From Diploptera punctata (taxonomy: Eukaryota; Arthropoda; Insecta; Blattodea; Blaberidae): DNA of 64,000 bases. Numbering within the stretch: the stretch's first letter is position 1; every line of letters starts with the position of its first letter. Made by a program: the position numbers and the translations under genes. The notes beneath the pieces were generated by a model. The model was not told the origin of the DNA. It saw only the letters and a list, made by a program, of their open reading frames with translations, and ran no database searches. The DNA lies in the NCBI GenBank assembly GCA_030220185.1, contig JASPKZ010007250.1, positions 2,507,501-2,571,500 of the forward strand, in the 5' to 3' direction. Below are positions 39,527 to 49,160 of the stretch, piece after piece.

Positions 39527-40118
39527 TTACACTGGTCAACATTATTTTTGTCTCATGAGTACCAATAGTTGTACTTAACGCAGTTTTTATCGTGTTTTCA
39601 AATATGTATTCGGAATTTCTCCATAATCCACAGTTTTTTTTTAATTTCAATGAATAGATTTAAATAATTATTTTTTTAATAAAGGTTTTTCGTCCATTTG
39701 TCCTATGTAAAATAAAACCAAATGAGCTAACTCAAATGCATTCAGCTATGGAAAAGAGATATCAATGCAAATGGAATCCTAATATGATGGCCGATTATTG
39801 TTGGACCATCAAGAGGGATGCTCCTTCTTCTTCTTCCTTCCAAGTATTAGGCCAAGGCCTGTTATGCTCCATAGGCGAAATATAGCAGAAAATCGTCATT
39901 TCTTACTTTCTAGGTGAGTCCGAATGTTCGAATATTGTGTAGTTACGAATGTAGAAAATATTGAAGTGTTTGTAATTATAAATTCTTGTCTCTCTGAAAC
40001 CTTGCGTGATGGAGAAAAACCGGTATCATATTTGAATTCAGGAGAAAATACTATCAGGATCACATATTTTTCTTTCTGAGACAAAAAAAAGTTTATTTTT
40101 TGTTGCTCAGTGTAATTT
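39527..40118 (+). mobile_element. ATTACACTG element, copy 2
   Basis: This matches 31217-31768 over its full length. Terminal inverted repeats are ATTACACTGGTCAACA and TGTTGCTCAGTGTAAT. The coding tail reads EKRYQCKWNPNMMADYCWT, then IKRDAP, where a 39-bp LINE end interrupts it at 39825. Confidence 0.7.
39825..39863 (-). mobile_element. 39-bp LINE-D 3'-terminus insertion with TSD
   Basis: The minus strand reads AACAGGCCTTGGCCTAATAC, then TTGGAAGGAAGAAGAAGAA, the last bases of LINE-D (compare 12860-12898). ATGCTCC occurs at 39818-39824 and 39864-39870. Copy 1 of the host element lacks the insert, giving a true empty site. Confidence 0.85.
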
Positions 40119-40140
40119 GCTTATTTTTTCCCCGCGTGAT

Positions 40141-40584
40141 TCTCATATAACTAACTCATTGGATCTATTGAATCAATGCCGCGCGGAGATAAGCTTTCCA
40201 TACATCACTATCTTGACAAATTCCTATCATTGCCTGTAAAATTCACTTCCTTCAAATCATGATTAATGTTATTATGCCATCTCGTTTTTTACCTTACTAC
40301 TGGGAGCTTTCCATTTAGTTTTCCTACAAAGTTTTGATGCACCTCTTTAATTCATTATTCATGTCACTTGTCCTGTCCATCGCAATCTACAAGACTTAAC
40401 CGTTCTTACCAAATCTGGTTCCCGTATAGATTATGTAGCTCACTGTTTCATAGTTTTCTCAATTCACGTATCTGTTAAAGTCTCTTTTCTGTCAAATATG
40501 TTCATAATTTGTTTCTCAAATACTCGTGTAATTTTTTCTCCTCCCTTAAAAAAGAGATCGTGTTTCGCATCCATATAGTATAAG
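40141..40584 (-). mobile_element. LINE-A, segment 1 of a multiply interrupted copy
   Basis: The text follows the LINE-A 3' end (CTCATTGGATCTATTGAATC, CCGCGCGGAGATAAGC) up to TTCGCATCCATATAGTATAAG, equivalent to the YGCETW codons. All frames are broken. Confidence 0.8.
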
Positions 40585-40901
40585 TGTCCACCGTTGTGGT
40601 CTCGAGGTAGCGTGCTGCCTTGTCACGCAGCGGCCCTGGGTTCGATCCCCGGTCGGGGCAGTTTTTCTGGGTGAGGTTTTTATCGGGGTTTTTTCTCACC
40701 TGTAAGACAAATGTCAGGAAAACATTAAGGCCCAAACGGTCCCCGAAATCATATGGCCATAATAATCATCATCCTTCACCGGTGTGGAAAGCAACGGGAA
40801 GCTACCACACCTACAATTCCCAAGTAAAGCTGCAAGCATAGCATGCAAATGTTATGATTGCAGTGAAGGACCTGCCCTCGGGCAGAATTACTATGGATGG
40901 G
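40585..40901 (+). mobile_element. SINE-1 inserted in LINE-A, 9-bp TSD
   Basis: A complete copy. TAGTATAAG at 40576-40584 and 40902-40910. The hairpin right arm carries one change (ATGTTATG). Confidence 0.92.
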
Positions 40902-41018
40902 TAGTATAAGTTGAATAATCACCATTTTATATACTTTTAGCTAAATATTTTTTGAGAGACGTTGGGATAACGAAAGTCCTTGTAATGCATAACTAAATGT
41001 ACGCCTATTTCTAGAGAT
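40902..41018 (-). mobile_element. LINE-A, segment 2
   Basis: It resumes after the duplication with TTTTATATACTTTTAGC and TTTTTTGAGAGACGTTGGGA, as in 38505-38555. Confidence 0.75.
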
Positions 41019-41315
41019 CCATCCATCCACAGTAATTCTCACCGTTCATAGCATTTTCATGCTATGCTTTGCAGCTTTACCCCGGAATTATAGATTGCAG
41101 CTTTACTAGGGAATTATAGGTGTGGTAGCATCTCATTGCTTTTCACACCGGATGATTTTCGGGGACCGTTGGGCCCTAAGCTTCCTGACATTTGTCTTAC
41201 AGGTGAGGAGAAACCCCGAAAAAAACCTCACCCAGGAGCCTGTCCCGACCGGGAATCGAACCCGGGCCCGCTGCGTGACAAGGCGGCACGCTACCTCGAG
41301 ACCACAGCGGTGAAC
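41019..41315 (-). mobile_element. SINE-1 inserted in LINE-A, 11-bp TSD
   Basis: A minus-strand copy with a small internal rearrangement around GCAGCTTTACCCCGGAATTA / GCAGCTTTACTAGGGAATTA (a short duplication). TTTCTAGAGAT occurs at 41008-41018 and 41316-41326. Confidence 0.92.
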
Positions 41316-41450
41316 TTTCTAGAGATAAGCCTATGTTTAATTTCTTGCTGTGCCTCATTGCTGTCTATTACTGTTCCATGGTATTTGAATTCTGCCAGTT
41401 CTTAAAAAAATATCGCTCATTTGTTAACTTACCATTCCGATTTAACGTAT
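41316..41450 (-). mobile_element. LINE-A, segment 3
   Basis: TAAGCCTATGTTTAATTTCT and GTATTTGAATTCTGCCAG follow the family text, then TTTAACGTATCT, where the M element starts. Confidence 0.7.
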
Positions 41451-42346
41451 CTTTTTGCGCGATAGTGCGTTCTGTCGTACTTACAGCAATGGCGACCATG
41501 ATTGAAAATTAAACTTCCTACATTTCGGGTTTGCCGACCTAAATAACTATACTATAATATTACATATTACAAACCATGTGAGGGAAGTAAAACCACTGCC
41601 CTCTATGTATACTACGTACAATGTATATACAAAAAATATATCCAAAAGGTAGTGTTAACACACATTACACGAAACAAATCGCTGCATTTTAAGTGAACTG
41701 AACTTTATTTGAAATATAAAACAATAAATATGTACTTGCCGCCATTTTATCACTGATTGGTGTAACGAACTATAGTTTCAACTAATAAACATTGCCCACA
41801 CTGTTAAGGTTAGTCAGTTGTTTATCCATCCATAGTAATTCTGCTCCAAGGCAGGTCTTTCACTGCAATCGTAGCATTTTCATGCTATGCTTGCAGCTTT
41901 ACTACGGAATTGTACGGGGATCGATCCCGGGCCCGCTGCGTGACAAGGCAGCACGCTACCTCGAGACCACAGCGGTGGACAAGTTGTTTATAATGAACGC
42001 AAATATTTCCAACAAAGATGTTATTAATATTTAATTTTAGGAAGTTACATTTTGAGGTTATTTTAATTATATTATTTTTGGTCTGGACATCTTACCTCAA
42101 TATTAATGTTGATTTGTTCTTGGACATGTTTCAAAACAATTCTGTTTTATCGTCAGCTTTCAAAGATGTTATTATTTTACTATTATTTATTATTTTGAAA
42201 ACACCATCGCGCAAAAAATAATGTATAACGCACGTTTGTGAAGTGTTTTACAGAATCTCGGAAATTAAAAACGTCGCTATCGCTCGGTTTTTAAACATTT
42301 TCCTAGCTTCTGTAAAAAACACTTCCCAACCTCGCATCGTAATTAC
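41451..42346 (+). mobile_element. M element, locus 2, inserted in LINE-A and carrying SINE-1
   Basis: The most complete M copy. It begins TTTGCGCGATAGTGCGTTCT and ends CTCGCATCGTAAT. LINE-A text lies on both sides (AACGTATCT and TACGTGTGACCATC), so M inserted into the LINE. Compared with locus 1 it has about 130 extra bp in the right half (42020-42165). No transposase frame; the class is uncertain. Confidence 0.7.
41826..41981 (-). mobile_element. SINE-1, internally deleted, inside the M element
   Basis: The 3' end, hairpin and head are present, but the middle (~170 bp) is missing; GGAATTGTACGGGG passes directly to box B (GATCGATCCCGGGC). AGTTGTTTAT occurs at 41816-41825 and 41982-41991. Confidence 0.9.
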
Positions 42347-42405
42347 GTGTGACCATCTACTTATTTAGTTTTACTGATATTTACTTTCAACTCCAGCTTT
42401 TTTGA
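42347..42405 (-). mobile_element. LINE-A, segment 4
   Basis: TACGTGTGACCATCTACTTA and TTTAGTTTTACTGATATTTA match 38745-38785. Confidence 0.7.
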
Positions 42406-43050
42406 TAGAATATGTGTTGGGTTTTTGTAATAACATTCTCACGTAGCGAAACAAATAGACCGATGTTATATTTAACTTTGATGTTGTATAAACCAAAGAA
42501 GGAAATAATTTATGAATGAATACAGACATCAACAAAGGGAGTGCTGTGCTCCAGGTGAGATGACACGCCCTGGCATGATAGTAATTCCTAGATCCCACCC
42601 CACCAACTTGTCAGATATGAGAAAGAGAGCCGCCTTTCTCTTCATTTCATGGCACGTCGACTTCCGATGGGAAGACAAGATGAAGCATGTGATGACCCGA
42701 CTCCAAGCAAGAGATACAAAACATCGCTAGTGGCAAAGTAGAAACTGTATACTTTTCAATCTTACAGTGTTTCAAAGTTTTTAAATAATGCAACCGAGAT
42801 TCTGGGTAACTGATAAAAATGGAACATAAGAAGAAACCATGCTTTCAGATATCCACAGGATATAATAAGGTATCTTAACTCCTTTGTAATATATAATATA
42901 CATATACGATTAAGAAAGGTTTCTTGGGTTTCCCGCGTCATGGATTCAAGGTTGGTCTCTGGCTACTGATTCTGAAGTTTCGACATGAACCCACATGCCA
43001 TTATCAAGGAATGATATAAGCTATCCGCGAAAATCTGCAATATATATATG
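42406..43050. other. Unassigned sequence
   Basis: A 72-codon frame at 42512-42730 (+) has no motif I recognise. Confidence 0.45.
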
Positions 43051-43393
43051 TCCATCGCTGTGGCCTCGAGGTAGCGTACTGCCTTGTCACGCAGCGGGCC
43101 CGGGTTCGATCCCCGGTCGGGGCAGTTTTTCTGGGTGAGGTTTTTATCGGGGTTTTTCCTCGCCTGTAAGACAAATGTCAGGAAAACTTTAAGGCCCAAA
43201 CGGTCCCCGAAATCACATGGCCATCATCATCATCATCATCCTTATGATCATCACCATCATCACCCTTCACCGGTGTGGAAAGCAACGGGAAGCTACCACA
43301 CCTACAATTCCCTAGTAAAGTTGCATGCATAGCATGAAAATGCTATGATTGCAGTGAAGGACCTGCCTTCAGACAGAATTACTATGGATGGAT
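43051..43393 (+). mobile_element. SINE-1, full length
   Basis: Head GTCCATCGCTGTGGCCTCGA, box B GGGTTCGATCCCC, an expanded CATCATCAC section in the middle, hairpin ATAGCATGAAAATGCTAT and the end CTATGGATGGAT. It sits in a TA-rich target, so the duplication is ambiguous. Confidence 0.92.
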
Positions 43394-43406
43394 ATATATA
43401 TATAAC

Positions 43407-43622
43407 GCCAAACCCCCCAACCTGGAGGATCAGGTCATTTGATTTTAGGGTTTCCGTCCCTTAGATCAGTTGCTTCCACCACAGCTAAGGAGTCTGATCC
43501 ACCCCTTGTTTTTCTGTCGGGGTTTTCTCCCTTAGCCTTTGAAGATCCCTCTACCCCGTAAGGCAGCGGTTTTCCCAGTTAATCTGGGGAGTGGTTGCCT
43601 CTTTCGTAAAGTGACTAATTTG
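43407..43622 (-). mobile_element. LINE-B/C 5' leader, inverted
   Basis: The minus strand reads GAGGCAACCACTCCCC, CCGCTGCCTTACGGGGTAGA, GGGATCTTCAAAGGCTAAGG and ATCCTCCAGGTTGGGGGGTT, matching 13140-13260 of the LINE-C composite. It faces a LINE-B tail starting at 43737, the same head-to-head arrangement as 2400-2826. Confidence 0.7.
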
Positions 43623-43703
43623 AATATGACAAGAGACAGATTGACATGGAGGAGGATTATTGAGAAGGCCAAAACTTTCACTTTTGAAGTTATCGTGCCT
43701 TAA

Positions 43704-43704
43704 G

Positions 43705-43735
<31 letters not shown>
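43704..43735. repeat. (ATT)n microsatellite
   Basis: About 10 ATT units before a LINE-B tail. Confidence 0.9.
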
Positions 43736-43736
<1 letters not shown>

Positions 43737-43737
<1 letters not shown>

Positions 43738-44150
43738 GCCACTGAAATGGATTACTGGAGACGTGCTTCAAGAATATCCAGGAAGGATAAAATCCGAAAT
43801 TCATATATAAAAGAAAAAATGCAGGTACAATATTCAATATTAGATTTTATAAAGAAGAAACAATTAAATTGGTACGGACACATTAGAAGGATGGAAGAAG
43901 GAAGATTACCTAAGATAATCATGGATTGGGAATCACAGGGAAGAAAAAAGAAGGGTAGACCAAATATTACGTGGATTCAGGGAATCAATGAAACTAAGAG
44001 GGAATGGGAAATAGTAGAAGATATATGGATGAACAGACAAGAATGGAAAAATGTGTTGAATCAAATGTGTAGTTAACTGTGAAGATGGGTACCGGAAAAA
44101 TGTATATTCATTGTAAAAGCCGGAATAATAATGAAAAAATTATTATTATT
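43737..44150 (+). mobile_element. LINE-B tail, open frame
   Basis: From 43737 to 44076 one frame is open: ATEMDYWRRASRISRKDKIR, LDFIKKKQLNWYGHIRRMEE, PKIIMDW, KKKGRPNITWIQGI and a Trp-rich end. A short 3' UTR follows, with AAGCCGGAATAATAATGAAA and ATT repeats. Only the last ~110 codons are present, but the intact frame suggests a young copy. Confidence 0.85.
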
Positions 44151-44928
44151 ATTAATTTAAAATTAAATTAACCCAATAATGCCTCTTGTTGCATATGTGT
44201 AACATAGGATATTTATCACATTATTTCCACAATAAATTAATATTTACCGCGAATGCCTGATTCACAGTTACATAACGTTAGGAATCCATTTGATTTCGCT
44301 ACAATTAGGTCTACACATTGTGTAACTTTTAAGCCGTAATAATGTAACTTTAGGTTTTAACCATTAAGGGTTAAGTTCATTTAAGGTTATTAAACCTTTT
44401 GCTTGGAATTTAATTTTATGCATGTCTACTGTATGTATATTTAAAAGTCAGTGGTTCATGCAACTCTGATCGTTTTGGAAGGGTTTCGCGAATCGAAAAA
44501 GATTGGGAACCTCTGTACTATTGCATCTCATTCTTAGCATTTGGAGCTCCAAATTCCGGTCTCTGGTTAAGGCAAGACAAGAGAGTATTTCAACACGTTC
44601 TGTAGCAGAGATAATACCAGTTACTAGGTTCTGTTTAACAAAATAACACCAGTCGGGCGGGGAGTGTTGTATCGGACAGGATCCAGCTGCGGTGAGAACA
44701 CAATCCGATATCAGGCAGCGTCTGTCTCAATGCAACAAGACGTGGTGTTGTGTCTCCCAGCAAAACATTCACTAATTCTAATTAAGTAGATTATTCACTA
44801 GCAAATATACCCCTTTCACTTCTTTTTAGCAAATCTCAAAGGAATGAAGCTCCTGAAATTGTTCTTATAATATTTAAAAAAAAACTGCATCCTATTTGGT
44901 ATATATATATTTATTTATTTATTTACAC
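44151..44928. other. Unassigned sequence
   Basis: A GC-richer patch at 44655-44765 (GTCGGGCGGGGAGTGTTG, GGATCCAGCTGCGGTGAG) has no recognised origin. Confidence 0.45.
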
Positions 44929-44976
44929 TAGCTAATACATGGCATGCATTGCTATACCCAAATAAATTAAATATTT
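44929..44976 (+). mobile_element. H element head fragment
   Basis: CTAGCTAATACATGGCATGC is a diverged form of the 37084 head CTAGCTAATACCCGGCGTGC. Confidence 0.5.
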
Positions 44977-44988
44977 AAGATTAATTAA

Positions 44989-45333
44989 GTCCCGCGCCGT
45001 AGCCGAGCGGTTAAGGTAGGAAGCCTTGGCGCAGAGCTACGGGACTTGCGCTGGTTCGGGTCTCCATGGGGGAAGAAATTTTCTCATGGTATTTCGGCCA
45101 GTATGGGACCGGTGCCCACCCAGCATCGTGAGGCAATTGGGTAGCTACAATAAGTAGCGGCTCCAGGTTGAGGAACCAGCTATAACGGCTGGAGGACTCG
45201 ACATGCTAACCACTTGTCACCCCTACACTGGCTGTTGATCATCTACCTCTGTGATTGACACATGTGGATGTGAAGGGCCATCAGCCGGCTGGTAAAAGGG
45301 CAACCGCTGAAAAGTGGAAAGACCCTCAATCGG
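44989..45333 (+). mobile_element. SINE-4, full length, 12-bp TSD
   Basis: Head with GTAGCCGAGCGGTTAAGG (box A, Leu/Ser-tRNA-like) and CTGGTTCGGGTCTCC (box B-like). The body has TTTCGGCCAGTATGGGACCG and ACATGTGGATGTGAAGGG. AAGATTAATTAA flanks it at 44977-44988 and 45334-45345. Confidence 0.93.
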
Positions 45334-45345
45334 AAGATTAATTAA

Positions 45346-45939
45346 ATTGTAGATAATGGAATTTATTGCCTTTTTTTTCAGAATAAAGAAAATACATATG
45401 CATTTACATTGCGCACGGGCCTGCTTGGCCGTACGTGCATTATTTTTCCATGAATAAAAAAATAAAACTAATAATATAAACAAATACCTACAAATACACC
45501 TGTATAAAAAAACAATAACAGGCTACATATAAGTAAAATCTATGTCTACACTACATCACAATAATACATATCTACATTCATCCACATTCCGTACATTAAT
45601 ATTAAAAAAAAATGCTAGAAAAGAAATTAGAAAAAAAACACACACACACACATACACCCACACACTCCCACACATATACACACCGCACGCTCATACCCCC
45701 CCTCCCCCCCGGCCCTGCAGACATTAAATGGACTATCAGACTATGATATATGTTGAGACGAACCAAACATGGCGATTGCTAGTCAGTTATTAATTTCGGA
45801 TTTCAGGTAAGCTACCACTTCTAATTGTCGGATTTCGCTCATTTTTGGATAATACCTATCTCGGTTTATTTTAATAAGATATATTGAATTTTGTTGTCAA
45901 ATATAAAAAATTGTGACCGCTACAGCGATTTTTAACTTT
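45346..45939. other. Unassigned sequence with (AC)n
   Basis: A CA-rich run at about 45637-45690 and a C-rich string near 45695-45712. No gene recognised. Confidence 0.5.
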
Positions 45940-46107
45940 TCACTTCAGGCGAACTCCTACACTTAATGGTTTTAGAGGGTCCAATTGTGTATCTAAACCA
46001 TTCAGGGACCCAATCAAACACACAAACACACAAACACACAAACACACAAATCATCAAAATCGATTTAGTCGTTTAGGAGGAGTTCAGTGACAAACACACG
46101 TGTAGGA

Positions 46108-46110
<3 letters not shown>
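45940..46110 (+). mobile_element. Element end with ACACAAAC repeats
   Basis: AGGCGAACTCCTACACTTAA is followed by (AAACACAC)n and then CAAAATCGATTTAGTCGTTT and AGGAGGAGTTCAGTGAC. This wording is typical of the ends of insect non-autonomous elements. It runs into (TA)n. Confidence 0.45.

Positions 46111-46157
<47 letters not shown>
46111..46157. repeat. (TA)n microsatellite
   Basis: A pure TA run at the 5' truncation point of LINE-E. Confidence 0.95.
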
Positions 46158-46160
<3 letters not shown>

Positions 46161-46960
46161 CATGTCAAGAATGGAAACAAACAGTAAACAGTGGAATTTC
46201 AATAACTAGGAATAAAATAATTCAAACAATATTATATGCTGATGATCAAATAATATTATCAGATTCCGAAGATAGCTTACAAACAGCAGCATATCAATTA
46301 TTCAAAATTGCCAACAAATATAATATGAAAATTTCCACATCAAAATCCAAAACAATGGCAATGTGTGGAAAAAACATACAACGGGTGAAAATTGAGATTG
46401 ATGGAAAAATTATAGAACAAGTGTCAGATTTCTCTTACTTAGGAAGTGTATTTGCAGAGTATAAGAGTGACATTGATTCAAAATTACAAAAAATATAATA
46501 AAATGAATGGGGTATACGAAGACATTTTGGTAAAGATGAGGACAGAGACAAAACTAAGATTACATAACGTCACATCAAAAGCTGCCCTAAAATACGGAAG
46601 TGAAATTTGGATTTTAAATAAAAGAAACTCTCATAAACTTCAAGTAAGCCAAATGCGCTTCTTACGATCATTGTTAGGAGTTAATAGACTGGATCACCAA
46701 AGGAACACTACTATCAGAGGAAAACTTGGAGTAGCAAGTTTAAATGAAGATATACAAAGATACCAACAAGAATGGAAAAATCATCTGAGAAGAATGGCAA
46801 GAAATAGACTTCCAAAATTGGCATTCCAATATACCCCAACTGGACATAGGGACCAAGGAAGACCAAAACATCGGTGGAAAGATCAAGACCATCTTCGCTA
46901 GGTTTACCGTACAGGCCACATGGCCTAAAACGAATTTGTTCATGATGATGATGATGATAT
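46158..46960 (+). mobile_element. LINE-E copy with RT motif C
   Basis: The frame at 46157-46498 reads QTILYADDQIILSDSEDSLQ (YADD, the catalytic RT motif C), then KTMAMCGKN and EQVSDFSYLGSVFAEYK. A single shift leads to 46446-46901: TKLRLHNVTSKAALKYGSEI, MRFLRSLLGVNRLDHQRNTT, KNHLRRMARNRLPKLAFQY and GRPKHRWKDQDHLR. The 3' end ACAGGCCACATGGCCTAAAA closes with (GAT)n. It is nearly identical to 50404-50755 (-), so it is young. RT motifs upstream of YADD are missing. Confidence 0.92.
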
Positions 46961-46962
46961 AT

Positions 46963-47165
46963 GACATGTAAGAAAAATAAATGCTAGGACGAGACTTGAA
47001 CCCGGACCTCTGGATTGGTACCCCAGTGCGCTTCCGATTACACCACCGAACAAGTTTAGTACAAACATTCATTTTTCTTTACATATTCTCATTATTACAA
47101 GATGTAGTAGGAACGCGGTCTCCACTGCCATCTGGTAGCTCCTATCACGAGTAAGCAAATTAAAG
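46963..47165 (-). mobile_element. SINE-5 copy
   Basis: The minus strand has a tRNA-like head with box B GGGTTCAAGTCTCG. The body includes the complement of GTAGGAACGCGGTCTCCACT. It corresponds to 21617-21830. Confidence 0.75.
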
Positions 47166-47167
47166 AC

Positions 47168-47169
47168 AA

Positions 47170-47225
<56 letters not shown>
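47168..47225. repeat. (TA)n microsatellite
   Basis: A TA run split from a second one (47525-47558) by SINE-2, suggesting insertion into one longer tract. Confidence 0.95.
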
Positions 47226-47228
<3 letters not shown>

Positions 47229-47523
47229 ACACGCCGTAGCGTAGTGGTTAAGGCACTGAGCTACAAGCCGGAGGGTCGAGGGTTCAAGTCCCGTTGGGGT
47301 CAGGATTTTTAAACTGACCCAAACCCTCTGGCGGCACTATGGCCCTGGGGTCGACTCAGCCTCTAACTGAAATGAGTACCAGACGCTTGTTCTGGGGTAA
47401 AGGTGGCCGTCACGCAGGGCTGACAACCCGGCTGACATAAAGTGCCGATTGTCTAGAAAAAGTGGGAGCCTTAACCTCCTACTACCCCAAGGGCCTCCTG
47501 AGGCCTGTAGTGGGATCACTTTA

Positions 47524-47526
<3 letters not shown>
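47229..47526 (+). mobile_element. SINE-2, full length, inside (TA)n
   Basis: A nearly consensus copy: TAGCGTAGTGGTTAAGGCAC, GGTTCAAGTCCCGTTGGGG and the end GTGGGATCACTTTACTT. Confidence 0.93.

Positions 47527-47558
<32 letters not shown>
47527..47558. repeat. (TA)n microsatellite
   Basis: TA run on the 3' side of SINE-2. Confidence 0.95.
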
Positions 47559-47560
<2 letters not shown>

Positions 47561-47867
47561 TACTAGAAAGTAAGCAATTAATGACTTCAAATAAGTTTGT
47601 CACAGTTTGACATATGCAAATTAATCTTATTAAGGTTCCACCAACAACTCTAATAGAAATTCAAATAAAATGTATCCAATATCCAACTTTTGTTAACAAA
47701 CTACATACACAAAATAATCTGTATCCTCTTAATTTCAATAAAAAACTCGCCAGAATTATTGAACCTCTAACAGGGGCTTCTACGTGAACCTTAGGAAGCC
47801 ACAGATGAACGGAAAACATAGGCATCTTTACCAGAAATACTAGAATTATTCTTTAAAAAAAGGGAGA
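47559..47867. other. Unassigned sequence
   Basis: No recognised feature. Confidence 0.5.
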
Positions 47868-48133
47868 ATAACAGTTTTATATATTTTCAATTTAACGATT
47901 TTTGAGAGCAGTTGGGACGACAAAAGGTCCCTGTAATGCATAATAGCATGTATTTACAAAAGTGAACCTATGTTTAATTTCTTTGTATACCTCATACTAG
48001 TTTGTAATTATTGTTACTATGTACTTGAATCAATCACATCTCCAAATTTCCTCATTTGTCATTAACTGCCTATTTCAATTATGTAGTGTATTTCTATGTG
48101 TGAATATATATTTAGTTTTATTGATGTTTACTT
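47868..48133 (-). mobile_element. LINE-A, left segment of an interrupted and duplicated copy
   Basis: TATATTTTCAATTTAACGAT, GAGCAGTTGGGACGAC and GTATTTCTATGTGTGAATAT follow the LINE-A text. The part from 48014 on reappears at 48998-49105, so the copy contains a partial tandem duplication. Confidence 0.8.
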
Positions 48134-48658
48134 ACTCTTACTTACTTACTCACTGGCGCTATCGAACCCGTAGGTTCATGACCGCGCTGACATAAGCTCT
48201 CCATACATCCCTATCCTGAGCTAATGCTTTCCAATCATTCCCTGTATAATCTACTTCCCTCAAATCATAGTTAATGTTATTCTCCCACCTCATTCTCGGT
48301 CTACCAACTGGGAGTTTTCCCTCTGGCTTTCCTACAAGAAGCTTCCATGCTAGTCTTTCATTCCCCTTTGGCATGGGTTTCCTGAAGTAGTCCTCGCCCG
48401 GAGAACCGAATGGGGGACTATTTGACCTCCGGAAAATTTTAGCTCAGTTAAACCCATGTCCGCATTTCTTGACGGTTGTATTTTTACGGTGAAAGATCGT
48501 CACTCTTTCGACCAAGGTACTTATTTCGTCTGGCTTATCACCTTCGACCAGCCCGGCATGGGTAACCCTATCGGCAGCAACGCTACCGCCGGCATAGCTC
48601 TCAGGATAATTTAAGCACGCAAGCCACTCCACCACAAGGTAAAGATACCATGGAAGGT
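48134..48658 (-). mobile_element. Mini LINE-A: 5' leader joined to 3' end, 14-bp TSD
   Basis: On the minus strand it begins with TGGTGGAGTGGCTTGCGTGC, continues through GCTGGTCGAAGGTGATAAGC and TCCGGAGGTCAAATAGTCCC, and near 48376 joins the LINE-A tail at GGGGAATGAAAG. It then runs through LVGKPEGKLPVGRPRMRWEN and AQDRDVWRAYVSAVMNLRVR to the TAAG-rich end. From memory, the leader is that of arthropod endonuclease-RT LINEs. ATTGATGTTTACTT flanks it at 48120-48133 and 48659-48672, so the 525-bp unit inserted as such. Its target is another LINE-A copy. Confidence 0.85.
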
Positions 48659-48693
48659 ATTGATGTTTACTTCCAGCTCTAATTTCTTAGTTT
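48659..48693 (-). mobile_element. LINE-A, middle segment
   Basis: The right-hand duplication, then CCAGCTCTAATTTCTTAG, continuing the host LINE-A up to SINE-2. Confidence 0.7.
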
Positions 48694-48992
48694 TAAAGTA
48701 AAAGTGATCCCACAACAGGCCCGGAGGCCTTTGGGGTAGTAGGAAGTTAAGGCTCCCACTTTTTCTAGACAATCGGCACTTTACGTCAGCCGGGTTGTCA
48801 GCCCTGCGTGACGGCCGCCTTTACCCCCGAACAAGCGTCTGGTACTCATTTCCGTTAGAGGCTGAGTCGGCCCCAGGGCCATGGTACCACCAGAGGGTTT
48901 GGGTCAGTTTAAAAATCCTGACCCCAACGGGACTTGAACCCTCGACCCTCCGGCTTGTAGCTCAGTGCCTTAACCACTACGCCACGGCGTGC
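48694..48992 (-). mobile_element. SINE-2, full length, inserted in LINE-A
   Basis: A complete minus-strand copy (AAGTGATCCCACAACAGGCC to CCACTACGCCACGGCGT). It lies at the boundary between the two duplicated LINE-A segments. Confidence 0.92.
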
Positions 48993-48997
48993 CCCCT

Positions 48998-49160
48998 TTG
49001 AATTTAACCACATCTTCAAAATTTCCTCATTCGTCATTAACTGCCTATTTCAATTATATAGTGTATTTCTATGTGTGAACATATATTTAGTTTTATTGAT
49101 GTTTTTCTTAGTGTTACTCAACAGAATGTATGAAATGACGCTTAGTATCTCCTCGCTATG
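48998..49160 (-). mobile_element. LINE-A, right segment (partial duplicate)
   Basis: TTAACCACATCTTCAAAATT to TTTAGTTTTATTGATGTTTT repeats 48014-48130 with few changes. It continues into CTTAGTGTTACTCAACAG and TAGTATCTCCTCGCTATG, which match the complement of 15035-15100. Confidence 0.75.

Noticed and set aside
42512..42730. 72-codon frame as a gene
   Set aside because: It has a balanced composition but no recognised motif, and a frame of this length is expected by chance.
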